64,000 nt of DNA, taken from positions 248,001 through 312,000 of the forward strand of contig JAGFNQ010000289.1 in NCBI GenBank assembly GCA_024364735.1, read 5' to 3'. Shown piece after piece: positions 44,690 through 55,052 of this stretch. The notes under the pieces were generated by a model. The model worked only from the letters and a program-made list of their open reading frames with translations, was not told where the DNA came from and searched no databases. The position numbers and the translations under genes are program-made. Origin of the DNA: Boesenbergia rotunda. Taxonomy: Eukaryota; Streptophyta; Magnoliopsida; Zingiberales; Zingiberaceae. Within the stretch, counting starts at the first letter, position 1. Every line of letters begins with the position of its first letter.

Positions 44690-46264
44690 TCAAAAGCTAG
44701 ATTTGTGTTTCATTAAGAACACATACCCGAATCGTGAGTGATCATCGATAAAGGTAATGAAGTAGCTATAGTCTCCTTGTGCAAGAGTTGACATTGGTCC
44801 ACATACATCAGTATGTATTAGACCAAGCAATTCTCCCACTGGTTTACCTTTTCCGGAAAAGGGTAATTTGGTCATCTTGCCTTTTAAGCATGATTCGCAT
44901 GTATCAAATGAACCGGGTTCAAATGATTCCAGAATTCCACATCGGTGTAATTTGGTCATGCATTTCTTACTTACATGGCCAAGACGACAATGCCACGTGT
45001 AGGAGTCTATTTGATTATCTATTCGAGCACGTTTGTTGCTAACTTCGATATTGAAAACGTCACCAGATAAATCTAGCGTGTAGATACCATTGCACAAAGT
45101 TCCGGTCCCATAAAGAATACCATTTAAAGTTATGTAACAACAATTGTTATTAAAAGTTAAATGATAACCCTTTTCATTCAAGCATGAAATAGATACAATG
45201 TTCTTTATTAACGAAAGAACAAAATAACAATTATCCAATTCTAAGATACGTCCAGTAGGGAGCTTTAGCAATTATGTTCCGATGGCAATAGCAGCAATCT
45301 TTGCTTCATTTCCAACTCGCAAATTCCCTTCTCCCTTGACGAGTCTTCTTTTATTCCTTAGCCCCTGTATGTCATTACATATATGTGAGCTACACCCAGT
45401 ATCAAGTACCCAGGTGGTTGAGGAAATAGAGTGACATTCAATAACGAAGATACCTGAAGAGGATGGGGCATCGGATGCCTTCTTCTTCAAGGACTCAAGA
45501 TAAACCTTGCAGTTTCTTCGCCAGTGACCCTCCTTGCCGCAGTGATGGCAAGTGCCTTTTGGTGTCTTTTCAGTCTTCTTGGCCTTTTTCTTCTTTCCCT
45601 TATTCTGTTCTTTGGCCTTCCTCTTAGAACCTTTCTTCGAGGAACCAACTAAGAGTACCGTCTTCTGATCCTGCTTCACAGAAGGCTCTATAGTCTTCAG
45701 CAGGTTGAGCAACTCAGGAATAGTAGTCTCCAGCTTGTTCATCCGATAGTTCATCACAAATTGTGAGTAACTTTTGGGAAAACAATGTAGAATTAAGTCA
45801 ATACTTAGTTCGTGATCCATTGCAAAACCGAGTGTGCCCAGTCGCTCAATGTACCCCAACATCTTCAACACAAACTGTGAGACAGAAGTGCCTTCCTGCA
45901 TCTTAGAGGTGAAGAGGAGTCTGGAGACCTCGAACCTTTCGAATCTCGCCTGCTCGTCAAATAACTCATGAAGATGAAAGATGATGGTATAAGCATCCAT
46001 ATGCTCATGCTGCTTTTGCATCTCAGGTACCATAGCAGCTAGCATGATACAACTCGCAAGTTCAGAATCGGTCACATGTTTCTGATAGGCCACTAATTGG
46101 TCTGGAGTTGCATCTTCTGGAGGACGGTTGGGAAGTTGATCTTCAAGGACATAAGCAAGGTTTTCTGCCTTGAGGACTATCCTCAGGTTTCGAAGCCAGT
46201 CCATGAAGTTTGGCCCAGTCAGTTTATTGGTGTCCAAAATGGAACGCAAATTCAGAGAAGACAT
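44690..46264 (-). pseudogene. Angela-like gag, protease and integrase start (one stop)
   Basis: Starts at the ATG 46262-46264 (MSSLNLRSILDTNKLTG). Gag (UBN2-type) spans about 45650-46264, then a Lys-rich stretch. The zinc knuckle CHHCGKEGHWRRNC is at about 45510-45555, and protease DTGCSSHICND at about 45365-45400. A TAA at 45272-45274 interrupts the frame. The H..H..C..C segment (WHCRLGH, CESCLKGK) lies at about 44870-45000, followed by the start of the integrase core (HTDVCGP). The reading frame is otherwise continuous. Confidence 0.88.
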
Positions 46265-47211
46265 GATCGAGTGATTATCCTAGAAATACAAATTGAGCTT
46301 ATGTGAGAAGAATGATAAAGAATGCATCAACATACATTAATTAAATCCTATTTATTTATCGAATTGAATAACCCTTTTTATCAATTTGAGAGATCGTAGG
46401 AACATATCCAAATAGGTTGATATCCAACCATAGATAAGAACAACCATGGCTGTGGCCATCAAGTTATTCTTAGCTATGAAGGTAGGTAATTATACCGATT
46501 ACATATCACATATATGTAACTATCACTTTATGCTATCAACTAATTGAATGTTTGCATAAATCATTGGGTTGTTAACTCATTAACAAGTATGCAACAATAT
46601 ACATAGCACCCAACTGCACCTCTCTTTACGTCGACCTTGGCTGTGGCACAACAAATCGATGCTCCAAGCTTAAGGCTGACCCATTAATCAAGAAATAGTT
46701 TTAATATGGTTGGAGCTCATTCAACCGATTAATCAGGCTTGGATGTGTCCAACAACCAAAACTAAGGATTGACCTCTGACTCCAACTATATTAATCATAA
46801 ACTAATTCCATGGTTTGAACATGTTGAGGTTCAAGCCGGGCATGGATGTGTCCATCAACCCAAACGAGAAACAAAACTCCGGTTCTAACCATATTAATGG
46901 AAGGTGTTGGTCTTAATATTTTGTAAGGGATTTTGGGTCTCATCCTTTCTTTTCTAAGCACATTCATGATATATAATTATGTCATGTACTAACGATTTCC
47001 TTAATAAAGTATGTATGTGACTTAATTTATCAAGTCTCATTAATTGAATTAGGAACCGGATTTCCTAATTCTAATTTCATACTTTATTCAAGGAATTGTT
47101 TTGGGAAACAATTTCCTAAATTGTCATAATCAATTTCGGAAATAATATGCTTAAGACTTTGATTTCTCTAAATCAAATCTTATTAAATTAAGAGACAGAT
47201 TCCCTTAATTC
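46265..47211 (-). other. 5' leader of the Angela-like element, part nearest gag
   Basis: Non-coding. It contains loosely repeated CATGGCTGTGGC/CCTTGGCTGTGGC and GGATGTGTCCA(A/T)CAACC modules (about 46440-46870), no reading frame of note. The duplicated target AATTC of the inner insertion is at 47207-47211; the leader resumes at 56376. Confidence 0.65.
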
Positions 47212-47322
47212 TGTTGGTGCAGAATGCACCCAAGTCAAACCTGTGTTTTGATAATGGCAACATAGGTCAAAAGTTAAGTCTTACTTGTTTTCTAACAAGT
47301 TAATCTAGTGTGCAGGAAAAGC

Positions 47323-47572
47323 CCTAGCGAAGGACTGCTAGGCACTGGCGAAGGAATGCCAGGGAAATAAGCCCTAGCAAAGGACTGCTAGGCACTGGCG
47401 AAGGAATGCCAGAGTCAAAAGCCCTAGCGAAGGACTGCTAGACGCCAGGCGAAGGACAGACTGGGACTAAAGCCCTAGCGAAGGAATGCTAGGCACCGAG
47501 CGAAGGGCAGCTCGGAATCCAAGACCTGACAAAGGACCGTCAGGCAAAAGTCTAACCAGAGGAACGGTTGGC
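47323..47572 (+). repeat. hairpin array with constant 8-base GAAGGANT loop and changing stems
   Basis: Successive units: CCTAGC/GCTAGG (47323-47342), CTGGC/GCCAG (47345-47362), the same two again, CCTAGC/GCTAG, an imperfect CCAGGC/GACTGG, CCTAGC/GCTAGG, CCGAGC/GCTCGG (47496-47515), CCTGAC/GTCAGG (47525-47544) and CTAACC/GGTTGG (47552-47571). Loops are GAAGGACT, GAAGGAAT, GAAGGGCA, AAAGGACC and AGAGGAAC. The array is repeated in the 3' LTR at about 55164-55412, where the last stem is a perfect CCAACC/GGTTGG. Confidence 0.85.
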
Positions 47573-47809
47573 ATCAGGTAAACTCTCCCGAGAGGAGTAG
47601 GTGAGGACGCGTTCCCCGTCAAGGGAACAGTAGGCGTCGGTTCGACCTAAGGTTCCATTTTGGAGACCAAAGTCAGAACCAAGACAGCTAAGGCTGTGTA
47701 ATCTAATAATTTATTTTGTTATTGTGTTTTGGACTAACCCTGGATGCAGGACCGAAGGAACGTGTGTCTGCAGCTCAGAGTGCCTCAAAGGAGTGAGGCA
47801 ACAGCTGAC

Positions 47810-48140
47810 CAGGGCGCCCGGAGTGTCCCGGGCGCCCCCAAGGTGAACACAAAACACGCAAACAAAAAGTGCGCTTCGACAGTACAAGCTGCGGGCGCCC
47901 CCATGCTTCCGGGCATCCCCGCTGCTCTCGGGCGCCCCCAGCGTCCCGGGCGCCCCCATGCGCATACCTCAAACTAAAAGCCTTCGAAGCCAGAAGATAA
48001 GATTTGACCCGGTCAACCCGGGCGCCCCGAGCGGTCCGGGCGCCCCGGTCAAAGCGGATCCAGAGGATCAGAAGCGACCGAGAGCTCTGCGGATCAGAGG
48101 CCACGTGGGGGGCGCCCCCGACGTCCCGGGCGCCCCCAGG
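47810..48140 (+). repeat. GGGCGCCC palindrome cluster in the LTR
   Basis: Seven or eight copies of GGGCGCCC or close variants in pairs about 10-15 bases apart, each pair able to fold as a hairpin. They lie just upstream of the TATA box. The 3' LTR cluster (about 55655-55940) has fewer copies and more substitutions. Confidence 0.8.
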
Positions 48141-48143
48141 CCC

Positions 48144-48151
48144 TATATAAA
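48144..48151 (+). promoter_or_regulatory. TATA box of the 5' LTR
   Basis: TATATAAA flanked by inverted GGCCCT and AGGGCC, so the box sits in the loop region of a small palindrome. The 3' LTR has the same at 55948-55955. Confidence 0.65.
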
Positions 48152-48571
48152 GGGCCTTCGACCAAGGCTTCAAGGAATCAATACTCTCAACGCTTCAAAG
48201 CTCTTCCACGCTCGTGCCTTGCTCCAGAAACATTGCAACTCGAGCCGACGACGTCCCGCTGCCCCGAAAAAGTCAATCCACTCCGGACGTCGATAATGAA
48301 GAGCGCAATCCTTTATTATTATTTTAGTGCACTTACTTTGTAACTAAATTCTGTAACCTATTATTACGCTTCATATAGAATTGCCCAAAGTAAACGGTCA
48401 ACGACCGTGGGCCTTGGAGTAGGAGTCGACACAGGCTCCGAACCAAGTAAAATCGACTGTGTCTCTGTGTTGTGTTTTTCTTTTCAACTTCCGCTGTGCA
48501 ATTTCTCTTAGTTTTAAAATCCGAACGATTTTCGATATTCACCCCCCTCTATCGGTTCTCTCGATCCAACA

Positions 48572-48585
48572 AGTGGTATCAGAGC
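48572..48585 (+). other. primer binding site of the non-autonomous SIRE-type element
   Basis: AGTGGTATCAGAGC immediately after the LTR end; tRNA-Met type, shared with the tandem element at 11657-35672. Confidence 0.88.
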
Positions 48586-48799
48586 GGGGAAGTTCAAACC
48601 TGGTGCAACCACCAGTTTGAAATTTTTTTTCGGATTTTTATTTTTCTATTTTACGAATTTTTCGTTAAAATATTTCGTTCGATTTTTTATTGTTAAGCGA
48701 GGTTGGTGCAACACCCCTCGTTATTTAATTTATCCAGCACTACTAATCCAAGACCTAGTCTTGGAAAATTCATTTTTTTTTGTTAATTTTCTATTTCAG

Positions 48800-50443
48800 A
48801 TGGTCATGCAAGAGGGATTTAGCACCGCCAGACCTCCACTTTTCAGTGGAGAAGACTTTTCCTATTGGAAAAGCCGCATGGAGGTCCACCTGAAAACTCA
48901 GGTGGACATGTGGATTATCATCCAGTCCGGACTGGAGATACCCAAGAATGCTGATGGACTTCCTCAAAGCTACTCCGAATGGGACAACTCCCTAAAACGC
49001 AAGATAGAAGCCGACGCAAAAGCTACTCAGACTCTTCAATGCGGATTGACTAAAGAAGAGCTGAACCGTGTGGGCCCCTTCAACAGTGCGAAGGAGCTCT
49101 GGGCAAAATTGATCGAGCTGCACGAAGGAACGTCAGATACCAGGATCAGCAAAAGGGATCTGCTCCTGAATAAGTTGTACACCATCAAGATGGCCGACAA
49201 CGAATCAGCAGCCCAGCTCCATGCACGAATCCAAGAGTTGATGAACGGTCTCCACACAATAGGTCATAAGGTTGAAAACCGTGACTTAATAAGGTATGCT
49301 CTAAACGCCTTCCCTAGAAACACCTTGTGGGCATCTATGGTAGATGCATACAAGGTCTCAAGGGATCATTCAAAAATAAAATTAGACGAGTTGTTTTCTG
49401 AACTTGAACTGCATGAACAAACTAACACCAATGTGGTCGAGAAAGGTATTGCTTTTCTTGCAGGCAAGACTGGAAGGACAACAAAGAAGAAGCCTAAACC
49501 TGAACCCGAGTCTAATTCAGACTCAGATTCAGAAGAAGAAGAAGGAGATCAAACTAAGCTGGTCCGGCTCGCTCGAAGCTACTACAAGGAGCTGAAAAAC
49601 CGAACCAACAAATGGAAAACTAGCCGAAAAAAGGACAAACCAGCTGAACCCGCAAACAAGCCCAATGTAACCTGCTACGAGTGCAAGAAAAAGGGCCACT
49701 ACAAGTCAGAGTGCCCTAACCTAAAGGAGACTAAAAAGACGAGAAGAAAGAAGGCACTGCAAGCAACCTGGGACGAGTCTTCCTCAGAAGAAGAAGAAGA
49801 GGCACCCCATTCCAACCTCCTAGCTCTGACTGCCTCAGAAGAAGTCAGAACCGAATCAGAAACAGAATAGGAGGACGGCGAGCTGACCTTCACTGAAGAC
49901 GGAGAAATTAAGATAACTGGTTTTAATAGATCGCAATTAAGTGAATTAATTTCATTTCTTTCTCGAGATTTGGCAAAAGCCAAACTCCGAGTTGAATCCC
50001 TCCGACAGGAAGTAAAACTCCTGAAAGAGGGAGTTGACTCTAAACCCTTAACCGAGAAGGTTCAGGAAGGAACTCCTACTCAAGTTGAAAAACTTGAAAA
50101 AGAGAACTCCTCCCTGAAAACTCAGTTTAAGGATCTTATATCAGCATTAGAACGATTTACATCTGGTTCCAAGGGTCTTGACATGATCCTTGGAAAACAG
50201 AAATCAGTTCTAAATCGATCCGGACTGGGCTATAGAACCAAATCCCGGCAAAGATCTTACTTTGCTGTACTGAATCAGTCCAGAGGTAAAATTCAGGCAT
50301 GGGTACCTAAACTATACCTGAACAAACCGACTGAATCAAATCAGTATTGGATCCCCAAGGACAAGATTCACATCTTGCCTAACCATCACCGTGGCTTTAG
50401 TCCAGGGGGAGCCAAACTGAAAACTATATTCATTATTAGATAA
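48800..50443 (+). pseudogene. SIRE-type gag with one internal stop
   Basis: The start ATG at 48800 follows a T-rich stretch ending in CAG, so a leader intron is possible; an upstream in-frame extension from 48617 lies in AT-rich leader and is unlikely to be used. Domains: gag core EGFSTARPPLFSGEDFSYWK onward (48810-49430), acidic linker (49490-49545), zinc knuckle CYECKKKGHYKSEC (about 49674-49715), Glu/Ser-rich linker, TAG at 49868-49870, then in the same frame a coiled coil (about 49960-50160) and AWVPK segment, ending TAA at 50441-50443. It resembles 13860-15589 but is clearly a different family. A single stop means it was recently functional or uses read-through. Confidence 0.87.
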
Positions 50444-51231
50444 AATTGTTATTCCTGATTGCAATATGATTGTTTGCTTGTTTATTTAATTTCTGCAAAT
50501 TACCATGCTTAGACTTAGGCTAGTTTAAGGACTAAACAAACTTAGCTGAAACTTACCATGCTTAGACGGCGAAATTAAGGTAACTGGTTTCAATAGATGT
50601 CAATTAAGTGAATTAATTTCATTTCTTTCTCGAGATTTGGCAAAAGCCAAACTCCGAGTCGAATCCCTCCGACAGGAAGTAAAACTCCTGAAAGAGGGAG
50701 CTGACTCTAAACCCTTAATCGAGAAGGTTCAGGAAGGAACTCCTACTCAAGTTGAAAAACTTAAAAAGGAGAACTCCTCCCTGAAAACTCAGGTTAAGGA
50801 TCTTAGATCAGCTTTAGAACGATTTACATCTGGTTCCAAGGGTCTTGACATGATCCTTGGAAAACAGAAATCAGTTCTAAATCGATCCGGACTTGGCTAT
50901 AGAACCAAATCCCGACAAAGATCTTACTTTGCTGTACTGAATCAGTCCATAGGTAAAATTCAGGCATGGGTACCTAAACTATACCTGAACAAACCAACTG
51001 GATCAAATCAGTATTGGATCCCCAAGGACAAGATTCACATCTTGCCTAACCATCATCGTGGCTTTAGTCCAGGGGGAGCCAAACTGAAAACTATATTCAT
51101 TATTAGATAAAATTGTTATTCTTGATTTCAATTGCTTGATTGATTGTTTATTTAAAATTCCTGCAATTTACCATGCTTAGATTTAGGAATGGTTAGTATA
51201 AGGACTGAACAAACTTAGCTGAAACTTGACA
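49898..51231 (+). repeat. 667-bp tandem duplication of the gag 3' end
   Basis: Two copies, about 49898-50564 and 50565-51231. Matching landmarks lie exactly 667 bases apart (49970 and 50637; 50443 and 51110). The junction is near ATGCTTAGACGGCG (50558-50571). The second copy re-encodes the coiled coil and AWVPK segment (50637-51110) without a start or zinc knuckle. The copies differ by scattered substitutions and small indels outside the coding part. Confidence 0.88.
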
Positions 51232-52190
51232 ACATAGTATTGGGTGGAGGTGAGATGATAGTACGTTTGGGAAGCCAATTTGGCGGAACTAGCCGAAGCT
51301 ACCGATCCAAGACCCAAACTAGTTAGACCAGAAATTTTTCAAAGAATTTTTGAAAATGAAATTTCATTAAAAGGCTTTGTCAAGGAAAGGGTGGATGATC
51401 CCATAAGGCTACGACCAAAGAAGGCCTAGTGCCTCGCCAAGACCTGGAAGCCAATTTTTGAAATTCAAATTCAAATTATTTTTTTGTCAAATTCGAATCT
51501 AACACAAAATTTCAGTTACTTGTAGATTTAAACATTTTTGTTAAATTATTTTCAAAATTAATTAAGTTTTTAAAATTTAATTGTTTTCAAAATTAATTAG
51601 GTTTTCAAAATTTAATTATTTTCAAAATTTACAAAACAGTCATAACTATCAAAACCTGTCTCACGAAAACCATAAGGCTAACGTGATTGAAAACCCTAGA
51701 CTGGGTGAGACAGCAGGATTAAGACTAAATTGGAAATTCTTTTAATACCTATAGGATGAGATAATCTTGTATTTGTCAAACCATGGTCAAACCATGATCA
51801 ACATAGTCAAATCATGGTCAAAATAGTCAAACCATGGTCAAAGCAGTCAAACTAGAGTCAAAACAGTCAAAACAATTAAACCATTGTCAAATTGATGACA
51901 AGATAAAAATTTATCTTTACCAACCTTATTCCGGGCGCCCGGAACCACGCGGGCGCCCCCTACCACACCTTTTCTTACTCCCTAGGCAAAAAGCTGTCAT
52001 TGCTTTTTTTGACCAGGGCGCCCGGAACCATGCGGGTACCCCCATCAACTCCAATGCAGCAAAAGCTGCAAAAGCTCTCTGTTGAGGGCGCCCGGGCTGT
52101 CCCGGGCGCCCCCAGCAGCCAAAAGCTACTGCCTTTGGTAGCAGTTGCTGACCGGGGCGCCCGGAAGCTCCCGGGCGCCCCCATGGGTTT
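51232..52190 (+). other. non-coding region between the gag duplication and the extra gene
   Basis: AT-rich, with AATTAATTAGGTTTTCAAAA-like repeats (about 51535-51640). A cluster of a CATGGTCAAA module repeated about eight times follows (51778-51890). Then come three pairs of GGGCGCCC-type palindromes (about 51932-52182), like those in this element's LTR. No pol motif was found in any frame. Confidence 0.7.
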
Positions 52191-52193
52191 GCC

Positions 52194-52200
52194 TATAAAA
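52194..52200 (+). promoter_or_regulatory. TATA box of the internal gene
   Basis: TATAAAA in CCTATAAAAGGC follows a GGGCGCCC hairpin pair, the same order as in the LTR promoter (palindromes, then TATA). A C/A-rich leader with CTTCACTTCCCACACC follows about 20 bases on. An ATG with MPPRAVR follows at 52295. Confidence 0.6.
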
Positions 52201-52294
52201 GGCACCCGAACCTCCTTCACTTCCCACACCAAAATCAACCTCCTTCTCCACTTCTTTCTATTCAAGAAGATCTTGCAAGTCCTCATTCTCAACT

Positions 52295-53543
52295 ATGCCT
52301 CCCCGAGCCGTCCGGTATGATTATTATTATTGTTATTGCATTTAAATTTATTTTCTCATGCAATATCTTTATTCCTCCTTTAATTTCCTTAACTTAGAAG
52401 ACGCCGACCAAACCCGGCCAACCCCGGTGCCGAACCTAGTCCGGACCCTAGATTTCCTAACCTAGAGTTATGTAATAGGTTTGCACAAACCATCTACAAG
52501 CCTATTAAAACGAGTTATCTCAATAGGCACTTTTTACCCAATCATGCCCTGTCGCCATGGATATCATCAACTTCTATCATTTGGACAATCTTGTCTTCTG
52601 CACGCATACCATTAATGAATCTTTATGCGCAGAATTTTACAATAATATAATTCGACAAGATAATCTTATGTTTGACACCACTGTCCAAGGGATTCCTTTA
52701 ACTATAACCCCGACTTTGTTGAACCGATTCCTAGGACTGCGACCTTCTCAGTCCACATTCTGCTGTTATCCTCCCAGGAACCCCCCATTTGATCCTCCCT
52801 ACTCAGACATTACCCTAGATACCATCCACTCCTATTTCTATAGGGCAGACCTCCCAGCAAATAGACGCTTCCAAGCTGTTGAACTTCAGGCCCAGAACTA
52901 TGCCTTGTATAGAGTTCTGGTCCGTTGTATCCTACCACTCTCCACCAGAGACCTAGGGACTATGCGACCCTTTCATGCTTTCCTTCTTTATGCCCTAGTC
53001 CATCACCTTGACCTAGACATTGGACTCCATATGTTTCATACCATTCTGCATGCGTCCAGTGTCACGACCCAGGGACGAGTACGCACACCATATTGCCACA
53101 TCATCACATCCCTCCTTCATCACCACGGTCGTGACATTACCGTTGGTGAAATTACCGCTATGACCGACTTTGACGAAATAGGATTTAGGAATTTTTCGTT
53201 AGCGGGTCTAGAGGTGTCGGCCACCGGGGTTCTTAGTTGGAGACGACAGCAGGCTGGAGCACCAGTCGACTCAGACGAGGAGGTTGAAGTCGACGTTGGA
53301 GACATAGCTGCAGCAGCCCGAGCACACATCGACGAGCCCGCTCCACCGACACTCTACCAGAGAGTGATGCATTTAGACACAAAGGTTCAGAGTCTCCGAG
53401 AGGAGGTCGAAGCCTACCACCTAGAGCAGATGGAAGCTCGTCGAGCCGATCGAGATGTGGCTAACGCACGATACATAGAGATGATGGCACGATTCGATGC
53501 ATGGCAGCCTGGCCCGTCTGATCATCCCGGTCCTTCGTCTTAG
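52295..53543 (+). pseudogene. extra gene in the retroelement: putative plant transposon protein (Transposase_32-like), one frameshift
   Basis: Exon 1 is probably 52295-52314 (MPPRAV plus part of an Arg codon), with a GT donor at 52315 and an AG acceptor at 52396-52397. Exon 2 continues in frame through a Pro/Arg-rich segment and RFPNLELCNRFAQ to about 52550. There one base appears lost, and the long frame 52557-53543 takes over. That frame (EFYNNIIRQDN, then FDTTVQGIPLTITPTLLNRFLG) resembles the 'putative plant transposon protein' domain found in many plant genomes. An acidic segment (53270-53305) and a charged coiled coil (about 53360-53470) follow, then the TAG at 53541-53543. Function unknown; family assignment is from memory of the pattern, not a search. 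Confidence 0.62.
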
Positions 53544-55038
53544 CTTCACCTAGTATTGTACCTATTTGACTGCCCCTACTCAGTAGGGTTGACCTGTGTT
53601 TGACTGTTTGACTGTATTTTGAACCCTGATTACCTGCTGACCAGTTTATGAGTACTTCTTCTTTTTGCAATTAGGATTGTGCTCTGTAGAATAGATTAAT
53701 TTTTTTTCGTTACTTGATTTAAATTTTTTTAAAATATAATTTGAAAAATTGTCTTACTTAATTTCAAAATCAGTCTTCATTTTCGACTTAGTTTTTATTT
53801 TTATTTCAAAACTACCCCCTTCAAAATTAAGGGCTTTTTCGAAAATGGACTTAGCCTAGGCCCTAACCCTAGAACTGCACGCACCTATAGACTTAGAAGC
53901 CAGCATCTCACAAGCACCTTAGGGTACTTTTGATTTATAACCTAGAAAGGGTTGAGATGCTTAGGTCTTTGCCTTAATTCAAGATGCTTTAAGTCAGTGT
54001 ATCTGCAGTAATTGGGGCACTAAATACAACTTACATAGCAATCAAGTTAAGTGTCAAACTTAGAAAATCTAACTTGAACAGAAACACTTAACTTGACTAA
54101 CCCTAGCAAAAACTACTGTTTCTAACAGTTAGTAAGTAGCTAATTGGGTTAGACACGTCCCTACAGAGAAAATTGACTGGTTTAGTTTAAGTTTAATTAT
54201 GAATTGGTTCAGTACAGCAAAATCTTATTTATTTCCTTTATGCAATCATATTTCTGCTATATTTATCTTATTTTGATATATGGCAAAGGGGGGAGAGATA
54301 GGAAAGGAAAGAGAAAAATTAATTTTACTCATTCAAAAAGGTTTCAAAACTTATTCTTTATTCAATTCAAAAGCTTAAACTTTTCAAAGTTTTGCTAAGT
54401 ACTCTAGTTTCAAATTTTTACTCAGTTTCAAATTTTGCTAAGTATCTAGTTTTTTTTTCGCTTTCAATTTTCTAAGTACTTTTTCAATTTTTACTTTTCA
54501 AATTTTGCTAAGTACTCTAGCTTCAGAAGTTTTACTCAAGTTTTCAAAATTTTGCTAAGTATGCTAGCCTTTCAAAATTTTCTTACTTAAGCTTATCAAA
54601 ATTTTCTTTATAAGTACATTAAAGCTCAAGTTTTTTTAACTGAACAAGTACAATGTTACAAAGTACATAGGATTTTCAAGTACTTAAAGTTTTCCAAATT
54701 CACTTTATTTCCTAAGTACTTAAGCCTTTTAAAATCCTACTAAGTACTTAAGCTAGCATTCTTTCAAAACTTTTGAGTACTTTAAAACTTAAAACTTTAA
54801 ACCTTATTAAGTACTCTAATTATGCTTCAAAAACTCTCCTATGTACTTTTAACTTAAGTTGTTGAAAGATTTTTTAGTACCTAAAAACTTAAGTTTTCAA
54901 GTACAAGTAAAGATTTTTTAACCCCACGAATTTTTGAAAAATCTAGGGGGAGATTCCATCCAGGGGGAGGGAACAAAATTTAAACCTTTTTCATGTTTTG
55001 CTTAAACTTAACTTTTTGAACTAGGGTTGCCATAAATC
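53544..55038 (+). other. 3' non-coding region of the non-autonomous element
   Basis: AT-rich, no gene. From about 54360 to 54910 a loose tandem repeat built on AAGTACT, TTTTCAAA and TTGCTAAGTAC recurs every 25-45 bases. A purine-rich GGGGGAG occurs twice shortly before the polypurine tract (about 54945-54970). Confidence 0.7.
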
Positions 55039-55052
55039 AAAAAGGGGGAGAT
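55039..55052 (+). other. polypurine tract of the non-autonomous element
   Basis: AAAAAGGGGGAGAT directly before TGTTGG of the 3' LTR, identical to the tract of the tandem SIRE-type element. This fits mobilisation by the same enzymes. Confidence 0.85.

Larger units (their letters stand above)
47212..48571 (+). repeat. 5' LTR of the non-autonomous SIRE-type element (1360 bp)
   Basis: TGTTGGTGCAG to GATCCAACA. It holds a hairpin array (47323-47572), GC-rich GGGCGCCC palindromes (about 47810-48140), a TATA box at 48144-48151 and a C-rich end. It differs from the 3' LTR by few substitutions. It also has an extra GC-rich block near 47905-47940 that the 3' LTR lacks, which explains most of the 37-bp length difference. 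Confidence 0.92.

Noticed and set aside
47711..48296. Collagen-like GAPG repeat frames on both strands (also 55555-55977)
   Set aside because: These arise from the GGGCGCCC palindromes of the LTR, open in both directions for compositional reasons.
52557..53543. Env-like protein of a SIRE-type element
   Set aside because: No signal peptide or transmembrane segment is evident, it has its own promoter and intron, and its pattern fits the plant transposon protein family better.
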